DNA from: Candidatus Hydrothermarchaeota archaeon
Lineage (GTDB): Archaea > Hydrothermarchaeota > Hydrothermarchaeia > Hydrothermarchaeales > WAQR01
Assembly: GCA_015520145.1 (NCBI GenBank)
Contig: WAQR01000070.1
Location: 1-7,433, forward strand
DNA length: 7,433 nucleotides
Reading direction: 5' to 3'
Shown here: piece after piece, positions 1-6,130 of the stretch
How the letters are laid out: each line of letters opens with the position of its first letter
Numbering within the stretch: position 1 is the first letter of the stretch
Notes under the pieces: generated by a model
The model's database searches: none
What the model was told of the DNA's origin: nothing
The model's input: only the letters and a program-made list of their open reading frames with translations
Translations under genes and position numbers: made by a program

Positions 1-93
1 AATGTTTGCCAACGGAAGTTTTATGTATGCACGAGATGTAATCTCGTATTAGACCGCTGGATTGGGGTTGTTTTTCTTTCATGTTTAAAATAA
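1..93 (+). pseudogene. Possible C-terminal remnant of a TnpB-type transposase
   Basis: An open frame enters from the left edge and stops with TAA at 91-93, giving only 30 codons. The peptide contains R-K-F-Y-V-C-T-R-C-N-L-V-L-D-R, which fits the second half of the TnpB/IS605 OrfB zinc finger (aromatic, CxxC, four residues, then DR). The usual D-x-N-A-A-x-N that follows DR is missing and is replaced by W-I-G-V-V-F, so this would be a decayed or truncated end. The call rests on one short motif. A zinc-ribbon tail of another protein, or chance, remains possible. The sequence left of the window would settle it. Confidence 0.28.
31..47. repeat. Short perfect inverted repeat (7-bp arms)
   Basis: ACGAGAT (31-37) and ATCTCGT (41-47) are exact reverse complements separated by GTA. 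It lies inside the putative transposase remnant, so it may be a by-product of the coding sequence or a hairpin. No function can be assigned. Confidence 0.5.
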
Positions 94-129
94 ACTCTTC
101 TGGCGGTCATTTATATCTTATCCTTCGTT

Positions 130-172
130 ATCTATTTGTGCAAAAGGTCTGGGTTAATTGGACGGTCTCCAG
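130..172. repeat. Left copy of a degenerate repeat flanking the nif region
   Basis: ATCTAT, then four bases, then GCAAAAG (130-146) is followed by TTAATTGGA (154-162) and GGTCTCCAG (164-172). The same words, ATCTAT (6880-6885), GCAAAAG (6891-6897) and TTAATTGGA followed by a similar G/C/T-rich tail (6933-6951), occur in the same order and orientation on the far side of the operon and its divergent regulator. The right copy has about 20 extra internal bases. The match is partial and was found by eye. Confidence 0.4.
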
Positions 173-267
173 ATAAATTACTTAAACGGGGTTTTCACAC
201 AGTCTGACGTTGCACGGTGGTTTGGTCTCCGCCACGCTCCGATGAATATAACGGGAATCTAAGGGTT

Positions 268-284
268 GAAACCTTGCAGGTTTC
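268..284. repeat. Perfect inverted repeat (7-bp arms, 3-base loop)
   Basis: GAAACCT (268-274) and AGGTTTC (278-284) are exact reverse complements around TGC. It sits in the non-coding region downstream of nifK and could form a small hairpin in either transcript. It is too far from the nifK stop, about 210 bases, to be an obvious terminator for that gene. Confidence 0.55.
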
Positions 285-403
285 TCCATCAAAATCACTC
301 CCTTCGGTCGTGACTTCTTTAAATTCCGGTGATGATCCAAAATTTTTGAGCAGCCCTTCGGCTTATCACAGAAAATTTTATTTTGCACGGCTTCGCTCAA
401 CCG

Positions 404-430
404 CACAAAAATAATCTAAAAATAAAATTC
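404..430 (-). terminator. Probable T-rich terminator of the nif operon
   Basis: About 60-90 bases beyond the nifK stop, the minus strand reads a G-rich run (from 441 to about 430) followed by ATTTTATTTTTAGATTATTTTT. Successive U-tracts of this kind are the usual archaeal transcription-termination signal. No strong hairpin precedes it. The position fits the end of the six-gene transcript. Confidence 0.45.
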
Positions 431-491
431 CCCCCTCCCCGAAGATACAAAATTCAGGAAGGAGAAACACAGGGGCGCCGTTCATCTCCAT

Positions 492-1949
492 CTATCCTTT
501 ATTGTTATTCTCAACCTCCATCACAGGACTGAAAAGTCCGCTGGTACACATCAGCTTCTCATCCTTTTCCAGCAGGGTATTGCTGATCACATCCCTGGCA
601 TCCGGCTTCCCGTTTGTCAGATAGGAGTTGACAATATCGTCCAGCAGAGATATGCTGCCCCTGTATCCAACGATAGCCTTACGCTGGTATCCGAAGCGGT
701 CCTCCACCGGGAAACCCACCCTCACCAGCGGGATGCCCTCCTCTCTCGATATGAACTTGCCCTTGGACGTACCGATTATGATATCAACCGGCTCATCTCT
801 TATCTTCTTATGAAGCTCGTGAAGATCAGACTTTACAAGTATCTCCATATCAAGCCCCACATCATCTGCTATTCCAAGGCAGGTATCACCAAAACTCTTC
901 GAATCCGAGGATGTAAGTGCGAACCTGACATTTAGCCCGACCTCACAGGCGAATCTCACAAGCCCCGAGACAATATCCGGGTCACCAAATATTGCCACTT
1001 CAAGATCTGTCAGGAACATATGCGCATCCACAACGGCATCCAGGAGGCGTGCCCTCTCATCCATAAGTTCCCCGGACGGTTTCATGCCTGTCATCTCCGA
1101 AACGTTTCTCAAAAAGGTATCGGTATTCTCAACCCCGACTGGCATAGGCAGGACCTCGGAAGGCATCTCGAACTTCTTTCCAAGTAGCCTCGCGGCTGCT
1201 CCGCCTACATGCTCCTGGATGGCAATGGTACCAAGCGAATTCGCTGAATCTCTCAGTTCATCGATGGTAGTACCGCCCTTCGGGTGGTGCGGCATCGGAC
1301 GATACACCCCGCCGTCCAGGACATCGGAGTAGTCAGTCAGGAACAGGGGATTTACCCCCTCATCCCCCATCTTCCTCAGCATTGCCTTTATCTCCCTGAT
1401 ATCGCCGGGGTTCACCCACCCAGGGATAATATTGATCCTGTTATTCGACCTATCCCCTGCACCCCTGTCACTCCTGATAGGGAAATACGTGACTATCTCC
1501 TTTAAAAAGTTGTCAAATCCCGTGATATGCGTGCCGATATAGCTCGGCGTACTGACCGATATTATCGGGATATCCACCCCTGGGTTCATATCAAGAAATT
1601 CCTGGATGATACCCGGGATATCATCGCCGATAGTCTCCGAGAGACACGTACTCATCACAGTTATCATAGTCGGGTGGCACCGTTCACAGACGTTTTTTAT
1701 AGCTGCCAGCAGATTCTCCCTGCCGCCGTAGACAGTCGTTCTCTCCGTAAGTGACGTGGTTGCCACCTCAATAGGCTCTCTGAAATGGCGTGCCATCTGA
1801 TGGCGCGGATAGGTTGCGCATCCCTGTGACCCGTGAACAATCGATACCGAACCATGTACACCCATACCGCCCATAATAGCTCCAATCGGAGCGCACGAAC
1901 GTGTCGGGTTTATAGCAACCATTCGTTTCTGCTTGATTACTGCACTCAT
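492..1949 (-). CDS. nifK: Nitrogenase beta subunit, NifK/VnfK/AnfK family
   Basis: This 485-residue protein would pair with the NifD-like protein to form the catalytic component and hold half of the P-cluster. The expected ligand positions are present with near-canonical spacing: C19 (N-P-T-R-S-C), C44 (H-G-S-Q-G-C) and C102 (S-T-C-L-S-E-T-I-G-D-D). These match Cys70, Cys95 and Cys153 of Azotobacter NifK, with exactly 25 and 58 residues between them. S136 in T-P-S-Y-I-G-T-H matches Ser188. The N-terminus is short, with about 18 residues before the first Cys against about 69 in Azotobacter NifK, as in VnfK, AnfK and archaeal forms. The ATG overlaps the nifD stop in an ATGA and has GGAGGT eight bases upstream (1958-1963), so translation is probably coupled. 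No nifE or nifN follows. NifN is unlikely because the full P-cluster ligand set is present. Confidence 0.9.
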   Translation of the reverse strand: MSAVIKQKRMVAINPTRSCAPIGAIMGGMGVHGSVSIVHGSQGCATYPRHQMARHFREPIEVATTSLTERTTVYGGRENLLAAIKNVCERCHPTMITVMSTCLSETIGDDIPGIIQEFLDMNPGVDIPIISVSTPSYIGTHITGFDNFLKEIVTYFPIRSDRGAGDRSNNRINIIPGWVNPGDIREIKAMLRKMGDEGVNPLFLTDYSDVLDGGVYRPMPHHPKGGTTIDELRDSANSLGTIAIQEHVGGAAARLLGKKFEMPSEVLPMPVGVENTDTFLRNVSEMTGMKPSGELMDERARLLDAVVDAHMFLTDLEVAIFGDPDIVSGLVRFACEVGLNVRFALTSSDSKSFGDTCLGIADDVGLDMEILVKSDLHELHKKIRDEPVDIIIGTSKGKFISREEGIPLVRVGFPVEDRFGYQRKAIVGYRGSISLLDDIVNSYLTNGKPDARDVISNTLLEKDEKLMCTSGLFSPVMEVENNNKG

Positions 1950-3337
1950 ATCTTAATACCTCCATTATTTCCTGCATTCTCCCTTAGAAGTTTCCAGACA
2001 GGAGAATGCACAGCCCTGTCAATATCCCTTGCAAACTTCACCATACCCCTAAAACCGGCATACGGGCCGGAGTCGTAGGTATGGCCATTGACAAATGGGA
2101 CACCCATCTTGTATGCCAGGTACTTCTCCTTATTACCGGAGATAAACAGGTCTGGCGTATATTCTGTAAGTATCTCTGCTATCTCCAGGGCGTTTGGATT
2201 ATCGACCACAAGCGTGCCCTTCCTGACTTTCTCAAAGATCTTCCTGTAGTCATCATCATGCCCGAATGTCGTAGCAACGATAGCAGTCTCCATCCCTATC
2301 TCTTTTAAAAGCTTTACCCAGTGCCATGCACGTGGTGCGCCCTGGTAGATGAAGACCTTCTTCCCTGAAAGCCGCTTTTTATAATATTCAATATGCGGGG
2401 CAACACGCTCTTTTTCCCTTGCAATGATCTTCTCAGCTTCCCTTTCAAGCCCGAAGAACCTGGCAGTATCTCTCAACGCGTCAGACATATTGTCTATCCC
2501 CCACAGCGTGACGTTGATATATGGGGTACCGTATTTCTCCTTCATCATATCTGCAATATAGGTCGCAGACCTCTGGCAGTGCACCACATTGAGTTTTGCC
2601 CTGTGCATGACCTTTAGATTCTCAATAGATGCATTTCCAGTAAATGCTGTGATGACCTCGATACCCATCTCTTCAAAAAGCGGCTGGATATTCTTCAGGT
2701 CGCCCTTGATATTGTATTCGCCAACAAGGTTTATGCCGTAGACCACAGGCTCTTCAGGTTCTTTTGTACCTACAATCTCCTTGAAGATGATCTCGTTTCC
2801 CACGTGGTGTCCCTGAGATTGACTCACCCCGCGAAAGCCCTCACACGGGAAAAACACGACAGGCTTCCCGATCTTTTCAGACGCCATCTTGGCAGCGTCC
2901 CTGCCGTCATCTCCAATAAGTGCAGGGGCACAGGTATTGTATACAAAAACTCCCTTCTTATCAGGGAACTCCCTACTAGCCTCGACTATGGCCTGGTAGA
3001 GCTTTTTCTCACCGCCGAAGATGATATTGGATTCATCCATGTCTGTTACAAGTACATAGGTTAGATGGAAATCATCATCAGCCAGATGCGGGCGGTAACC
3101 CCAGGAATAGTAGGCGCATCCAATCGGCCCGTGAACTATATGGATGACGTCCTTTACCGGCCCGCCGACTACACCCCTGCAGCCCGCATAGGTGCATCCG
3201 CGTTCAGTCATGTCTCCCGGGGTCGTGGGTATGTTGCATGAGATCTTACATGTCCTGGCACTCGTACACCCGCCCTTTCCCTTGATTACTATATGTTTTT
3301 CCCTTTCAGGAATGGTCTTATCGCATTTCAAAAGCAT
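1946..3337 (-). CDS. nifD: Nitrogenase alpha subunit, NifD family with VnfD/AnfD-like features
   Basis: This 463-residue protein is the predicted active-site subunit. P-cluster ligands are C48, C74 and C136 (Azotobacter NifD Cys62, Cys88, Cys154; the first pair is exactly 26 apart). Cofactor ligands are C254 in H-C-Q-R-S (Cys275) and H419 in G-H-T-Y-D-S-G-P-Y (His442). R82, Q173 and H177 match the active-site residues Arg96, Gln191 and His195. The N-terminus (K-C-D-K-T-I-P-E-R-E-K-H), Y-Y-K-K-R-L-S-G-K-K (318-327) and P-R-A-W-H-W (335-340) resemble VnfD/AnfD more than classical NifD. The loop Q332-G-A-P-R-A-W stands where VnfD has TGGPRLW. NifE is unlikely because NifE lacks the His442 ligand. 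The start is one base after the nifB stop, with GGAGGG seven bases upstream (3345-3350). There is no delta-subunit gene. The metal content of the cofactor cannot be read from the sequence. Confidence 0.9.
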   Translation of the reverse strand: MLLKCDKTIPEREKHIVIKGKGGCTSARTCKISCNIPTTPGDMTERGCTYAGCRGVVGGPVKDVIHIVHGPIGCAYYSWGYRPHLADDDFHLTYVLVTDMDESNIIFGGEKKLYQAIVEASREFPDKKGVFVYNTCAPALIGDDGRDAAKMASEKIGKPVVFFPCEGFRGVSQSQGHHVGNEIIFKEIVGTKEPEEPVVYGINLVGEYNIKGDLKNIQPLFEEMGIEVITAFTGNASIENLKVMHRAKLNVVHCQRSATYIADMMKEKYGTPYINVTLWGIDNMSDALRDTARFFGLEREAEKIIAREKERVAPHIEYYKKRLSGKKVFIYQGAPRAWHWVKLLKEIGMETAIVATTFGHDDDYRKIFEKVRKGTLVVDNPNALEIAEILTEYTPDLFISGNKEKYLAYKMGVPFVNGHTYDSGPYAGFRGMVKFARDIDRAVHSPVWKLLRENAGNNGGIKI

Positions 3338-3338
3338 T

Positions 3339-4304
3339 TCACATCCCTCCAGATGGTTGTATTATTTCCTCAATTCTATCACTGCTATTACAGACTCTAT
3401 TATCAGCGCCATCAGTGCCTCTATTACCAGTGACGCTGTTACTGCTGCATTCCTCACCAGGAACTCCAATAGCATCAGCCCTGCACTGGACGCAGTCTGT
3501 AAACTGCCTGATGACCGCTTCGCATTCTGTTCGTACAGCCTCTATTTTTTCTGGCGTGGGAGCTGTCAGATATGAGAACCTGCCCTGTGGGATAAGGGGT
3601 AAAATGTTCATGGTATATGCCCCGAGGTTCTTGACCTTCCAGGCCACCTTAACAAGATGCCGGTCGTTTATCCCGGGTATCAGGACAGAATTCACCTTGA
3701 CTACCATACCCCGCTTTACTGCCATGGAGATGCCTGCCAGCTGATTTTTGTTTAATATCTCAAATGCCTCTCTACCCCGGTAGGTCTTTCCTCTGTACTT
3801 TACAAAAGAATAGATATTCTTCCCTATCCCGGGGTCGACAGCATTTACCGTTACCGTGAGTGTTACTACTCCTGCTGCATCCAGCTCTTCGATCCTCTCA
3901 GGCAAAAGCAGGCCGTTGGTACTCATGCACCTTATGAGATCTGGAAACTCTTCTCTTACCAGATTGAACGTCTCGATAGTCTCGTCATTTGCCAGCGGGT
4001 CTCCAGGTCCTGCAATACCCACAACGCGTATACGCGGTTCGTTTAGAAGTGCAGTTCTCACAGTTCTTACTGCTTCATCAGGGCGGATTACCCTTGTCGT
4101 TACGCCCGGCCTGTTCTCGTTTGCACATGCGAATTTGCGTACACAGAAATTGCACTGGATATTGCATCTCGGTGCCACTGGCAGGTGAACCCTGCCGAAT
4201 GTGCGGTGTGCCCTGCTGCTGTAGCACGGATGGGCTGCAATAACCTTGGCTTCGCATGACGTCCTGTACTCGATATTTATGTCGTTATTTATATTGTCCA
4301 TCAT
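3339..4304 (-). CDS. nifB: Radical SAM cofactor maturase NifB (short, no NifX domain)
   Basis: NifB fuses two [4Fe-4S] clusters and inserts a SAM-derived carbide to make NifB-co, the core of all nitrogenase cofactors. The 321-residue protein shows H25-P-C27-Y-S, the radical SAM motif C47-N-I-Q-C51-N-F-C54, C60-A-N-E, G-I-A-G-P-G-D-P-L-A-N (96-106), S-T-N-G-L (128-132), V-K-V-N-S-V-L-I-P-G-I-N-D (202-214) and C271-V-Q-C274-R-A-D-A-I-G. These are the family's SAM-cluster and K-cluster binding elements. It lacks the C-terminal NifX-like domain of proteobacterial NifB, as archaeal forms do. Residues 286-321 are a low-complexity polar tail rich in N, S and G that I do not recognise. The start has GAGGTG eight bases upstream (4313-4318); the adjacent second Met is possible. 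Its place between nifI2 and nifD is unusual for archaeal nif operons. Confidence 0.94.
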   Translation of the reverse strand: MMDNINNDINIEYRTSCEAKVIAAHPCYSSRAHRTFGRVHLPVAPRCNIQCNFCVRKFACANENRPGVTTRVIRPDEAVRTVRTALLNEPRIRVVGIAGPGDPLANDETIETFNLVREEFPDLIRCMSTNGLLLPERIEELDAAGVVTLTVTVNAVDPGIGKNIYSFVKYRGKTYRGREAFEILNKNQLAGISMAVKRGMVVKVNSVLIPGINDRHLVKVAWKVKNLGAYTMNILPLIPQGRFSYLTAPTPEKIEAVRTECEAVIRQFTDCVQCRADAIGVPGEECSSNSVTGNRGTDGADNRVCNSSDRIEEIIQPSGGM

Positions 4305-4344
4305 AAAATTTTCACCTCACTGACCGCACTGATTACCTGCGCAT

Positions 4345-4710
4345 TCATTGATACAGAGCAATCTCACCGGTCTCTTTTGTCCTGACCCTTATGGCATCTT
4401 CAAGAGGGCAGACGAATATCTTCCCGTCACCGTAGTTGCCGGTCCTGTTGGTTTCGATTATGGTATTTACTATCTCGTCGACATGGATGTCCGGGACCAT
4501 CATTGTCACCATCCTCTTGGGGATGTAGTTCAATCTTGCCACCTTATCGTAGTCAGGCACATCACCTGACTTTATCTCGTAGTGAATCCCCTTCTGCCTG
4601 CCGCGGCCGAGAACCTGGTTTACGGTCATGGAATAGAATCCTTTCTCTGCCAGGGCGTCCCTGGTCTTCTGTATCTTGTTAACCCTTATAAGGGCGATAA
4701 TCTCCTTCAT
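4345..4710 (-). CDS. nifI2: Nitrogenase PII-like regulator NifI2
   Basis: This 121-residue GlnB/PII-family protein acts with NifI1. In methanogens the NifI1-NifI2 complex binds the NifDK component after ammonium addition and blocks activity, and 2-oxoglutarate with ATP relieves the block. Visible family signatures are the start K-E-I-I-A-L-I-R, V-L-G-R-G-R-Q-K-G-I (33-42) leading into the T-loop, and the B-loop T-G-N-Y-G-D-G-K-I-F (90-99). The T-loop segment is much longer than in NifI1 and contains D-Y-D-K-V-A-R-L-N-Y, which is characteristic of NifI2. It follows nifI1 by 27 bases and precedes nifB by 40. A modest AAGGGG (4719-4724) lies eight bases before the ATG. Confidence 0.95.
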   Translation of the reverse strand: MKEIIALIRVNKIQKTRDALAEKGFYSMTVNQVLGRGRQKGIHYEIKSGDVPDYDKVARLNYIPKRMVTMMVPDIHVDEIVNTIIETNRTGNYGDGKIFVCPLEDAIRVRTKETGEIALYQ

Positions 4711-4737
4711 GTCTAAAACCCCTTGACACCCTTGAAC

Positions 4738-5055
4738 CTAAAGTCCCTTCTCTCCGGTCCTTATCGTGTAGGTCTCTTCAACGTCTGTGACGAAGATCTT
4801 TCCATCACCAAAGTGTCCTGTCCTGGCACTTGTCTGGATGCAGTCGGTCACTCCCTTAACGTCGCTGTCCTCAACGACCATCATGATCATGGTCTTTGGA
4901 AGCTCTTCATAGTGTATCTCATCTATGGTAATCCCTCTCTGCTTTCCCCTGCCGTAGACCTCCATCTTTGTCAGGGCAGGGAACCCTGCTGCCGCAAGAG
5001 ATTCTGCGACGTTCTCTGCTTTCTCTGGTCTTACAATTGCCCTAATCATCTTCAT
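4738..5055 (-). CDS. nifI1: Nitrogenase PII-like regulator NifI1
   Basis: A 105-residue GlnB/PII-family protein and partner of NifI2 in post-translational ammonium switch-off of nitrogenase. The family signatures are the start M-K-M-I-R-A-I-V-R-P, Y-G-R-G-K-Q-R-G-I (34-42) at the entry to a short T-loop, and the B-loop T-G-H-F-G-D-G-K-I-F (79-88), followed by V-E-E-T-Y-T-I-R-T-G-E. The T-loop lacks the Y51 context of GlnB uridylylation sites, so control by ligand binding is more likely than covalent modification. The chosen ATG has GGTGA six bases upstream (5062-5066). The 67-base spacer from nifH holds a 19-bp tandem repeat. Location between nifH and the catalytic genes is the classic position for nifI genes. 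Confidence 0.95.
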   Translation of the reverse strand: MKMIRAIVRPEKAENVAESLAAAGFPALTKMEVYGRGKQRGITIDEIHYEELPKTMIMMVVEDSDVKGVTDCIQTSARTGHFGDGKIFVTDVEETYTIRTGEKGL

Positions 5056-5081
5056 TTCATCTCACCTTTTAAATATCTCCT

Positions 5082-5119
5082 TTTAATCTGCATTAGTCTG
5101 TTTAATTTGCATTAGTCTG
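5082..5119. repeat. 19-bp tandem repeat in the nifH-nifI1 spacer
   Basis: TTTAATCTGCATTAGTCTG (5082-5100) is followed directly by TTTAATTTGCATTAGTCTG (5101-5119), with one difference in 19 bases. A partial third copy, ATTTAATC, runs into the nifH stop codon. The repeat makes up about half of the spacer between nifH and nifI1. It may be a simple slippage duplication or an element affecting the nifH end of the transcript. Confidence 0.85.
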
Positions 5120-5122
5120 CAT

Positions 5123-5944
5123 TTAATCAACAATCCCGAAATCTTTCATCAACTCTTCCAGCTCGTCCTGGGTTATTGGGGTTGGGATTGCAAAGTCCTG
5201 GTTGTCTACAATCTTCCTGGCAAGTGTTTTGTACTCCTGCGCCTGGGGACATGTATTGTCGAAATCTACGACCGTCTTCTTGTTGATCTCTGCTTTCTGG
5301 ACGATGTTGTCCCTGGGTATAAAGTGGATCATCCTGGAATTGAGCCGCTTTGCAAACTCGCTTACAAGCTCTGCTTCGTTTTCCACTTTCCTGGAGTTGC
5401 AGATTATTCCCCCAAGCCTGGCATATCCTCTGGTTGCGAACTTGGCTATTCCTTTGCAGATGTTGTTTGCTGCATAAAGTGCCATGTATTCGCCGGATAC
5501 TACGATATATATCTCTCTGGCATAACCTTCTCTAATCGGCATGGCAAACCCGCCGCAGACCACGTCACCGAGGACATCGTAGAACACGAAGTCCAGGCCG
5601 TTACTGTACGCGCCGAGTGCTTCTAGAGTCTGGATGGATGTGATGACACCTCGGCCGCCGCATCCGACACCCGGTTCAGGGCCGCCGGATTCGACGCATA
5701 TCACCCCGCCAAACCCTTTTGAGCACACTGTGTCAAGTTTGACATTCTCAGGCCCTACCTCTCTCAATGTGTCCAGAACCGTCTGCTGCCTCTTCCCGTG
5801 AAGGAGAAGTCTTGTGCAGTCTGCTTTTGGGTCACATCCTACGACCATGATCCTGTTCCCAAGTCCTGACATCGCAGCAGCGGTATTCTGCTGGGTGGTG
5901 GATTTCCCGATGCCACCCTTTCCATAAAATGCTATCTGTCTCAT
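5123..5944 (-). CDS. nifH: Nitrogenase reductase (Fe protein) NifH
   Basis: A full-length Fe protein of 273 residues, the ATP-dependent electron donor to the catalytic component; Fe proteins also serve in cofactor and P-cluster maturation. The homodimer binds one [4Fe-4S] cluster through C95 (V-G-C-G-G-R-G) and C130 (V-V-C-G-G-F-A-M-P), the equivalents of Cys97 and Cys132. The Walker A loop is G-K-G-G-I-G-K-S (8-15), switch I runs through D-P-K-A-D-C (38-43), and switch II is D-V-L-G-D (123-127). R98 corresponds to the ADP-ribosylation site of bacterial NifH. Length and motifs favour true NifH over BchL or CfbC, as do the nifI-B-D-K genes that follow. The ATG has GGAGGT five bases upstream (5950-5955). 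It is the first gene of the operon. Confidence 0.97.
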   Translation of the reverse strand: MRQIAFYGKGGIGKSTTQQNTAAAMSGLGNRIMVVGCDPKADCTRLLLHGKRQQTVLDTLREVGPENVKLDTVCSKGFGGVICVESGGPEPGVGCGGRGVITSIQTLEALGAYSNGLDFVFYDVLGDVVCGGFAMPIREGYAREIYIVVSGEYMALYAANNICKGIAKFATRGYARLGGIICNSRKVENEAELVSEFAKRLNSRMIHFIPRDNIVQKAEINKKTVVDFDNTCPQAQEYKTLARKIVDNQDFAIPTPITQDELEELMKDFGIVD

Positions 5945-6000
5945 TTGCTACCTCCTTTGGTTTTAAAATATTGTAGATGTAGCCTGTATAATAAAAAAAG

Positions 6001-6008
6001 AATATAAA
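6001..6008 (-). promoter_or_regulatory. Probable TATA box of the nif operon
   Basis: The minus strand reads TTTATATT here within a strongly AT-rich stretch. Transcription would start about 25 bases downstream, near 5979, giving a leader of roughly 35 bases that includes the strong nifH ribosome-binding site. A second, weaker candidate (TTATTATA) lies near 5988-5995. Placement is from spacing rules only. Confidence 0.5.
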
Positions 6009-6019
6009 AAACTATTTAT

Positions 6020-6032
6020 GAACTATAAGTTC
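6020..6032. promoter_or_regulatory. Perfect inverted repeat upstream of nifH, candidate operator
   Basis: GAACT (6020-6024) and AGTTC (6028-6032) are exact reverse complements around ATA. The element ends about 11 bases upstream of the proposed nifH TATA box, where it could block or assist TFB/TBP binding. It does not match the methanogen NrpR operators (GGAA-N6-TTCC or GGTA-N6-TACC). The RHH protein encoded divergently is a natural candidate to bind it, since RHH dimers read short inverted repeats. Confidence 0.4.
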
Positions 6033-6039
6033 TTATTCT

Positions 6040-6109
6040 GACATTTTTTTAATATTTAAGTTTAATTTAGAAATATTTACGCTTTTTTAAGACATTTTCT
6101 TAATTTTTA
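6040..6109. repeat. Direct-repeat pair in the divergent promoter region
   Basis: The 19-base stretches starting at 6040 and at 6091 agree at 17 positions and share the exact word GACATTTT followed by TTAAT or CTTAAT and TTTA. They are 51 bases apart, close to five helical turns, so proteins bound at both would lie on the same face of the DNA. The low complexity of the region lowers the weight of the match. Confidence 0.4.
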
Positions 6110-6130
6110 TGAACGGGGCATAACTACTTT

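Larger units (their letters stand above)
94..491. other. Non-coding stretch downstream of the nif operon
   Basis: No convincing gene is seen. Two open frames of 65 and 74 codons overlap head-on between about 182 and 414, but neither has a good ribosome-binding site or a recognisable protein pattern. The stretch contains a half-palindrome that resembles a repeat on the other side of the operon (130-172), a perfect 7-bp-arm palindrome (268-284), the octamer CCCTTCGG twice (300-307 and 354-361), and a T-rich operon end on the minus strand. The density of small palindromes suggests a decayed mobile-element end or an intergenic repeat rather than a gene. Confidence 0.5.

Noticed and set aside
258..284. 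CRISPR-repeat-like end GGGTTGAAAC
   Set aside because: It occurs once, with no second repeat or regular spacer spacing. The match is explained by the local palindrome.
182..414. Two head-on overlapping open frames of 74 and 65 codons downstream of nifK
   Set aside because: They overlap antisense, lack good ribosome-binding sites and show no protein-like pattern or recognised motif. The DNA is better explained as palindrome-rich non-coding sequence.
492..3337. The D/K pair as the NifE/NifN scaffold
   Set aside because: The alpha protein keeps both cofactor ligands (C254 and H419) and both proteins keep all P-cluster cysteines. NifE lacks the His ligand and NifN lacks the full P-cluster set.
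492..5944. CfbC/CfbD (coenzyme F430 synthesis) or BchLNB-type reductase
   Set aside because: These have no NifB or NifI partners and lack the cofactor Cys/His pair. CfbCD has no separate beta-subunit gene, and no F430 or chlorophyll synthesis genes are present.
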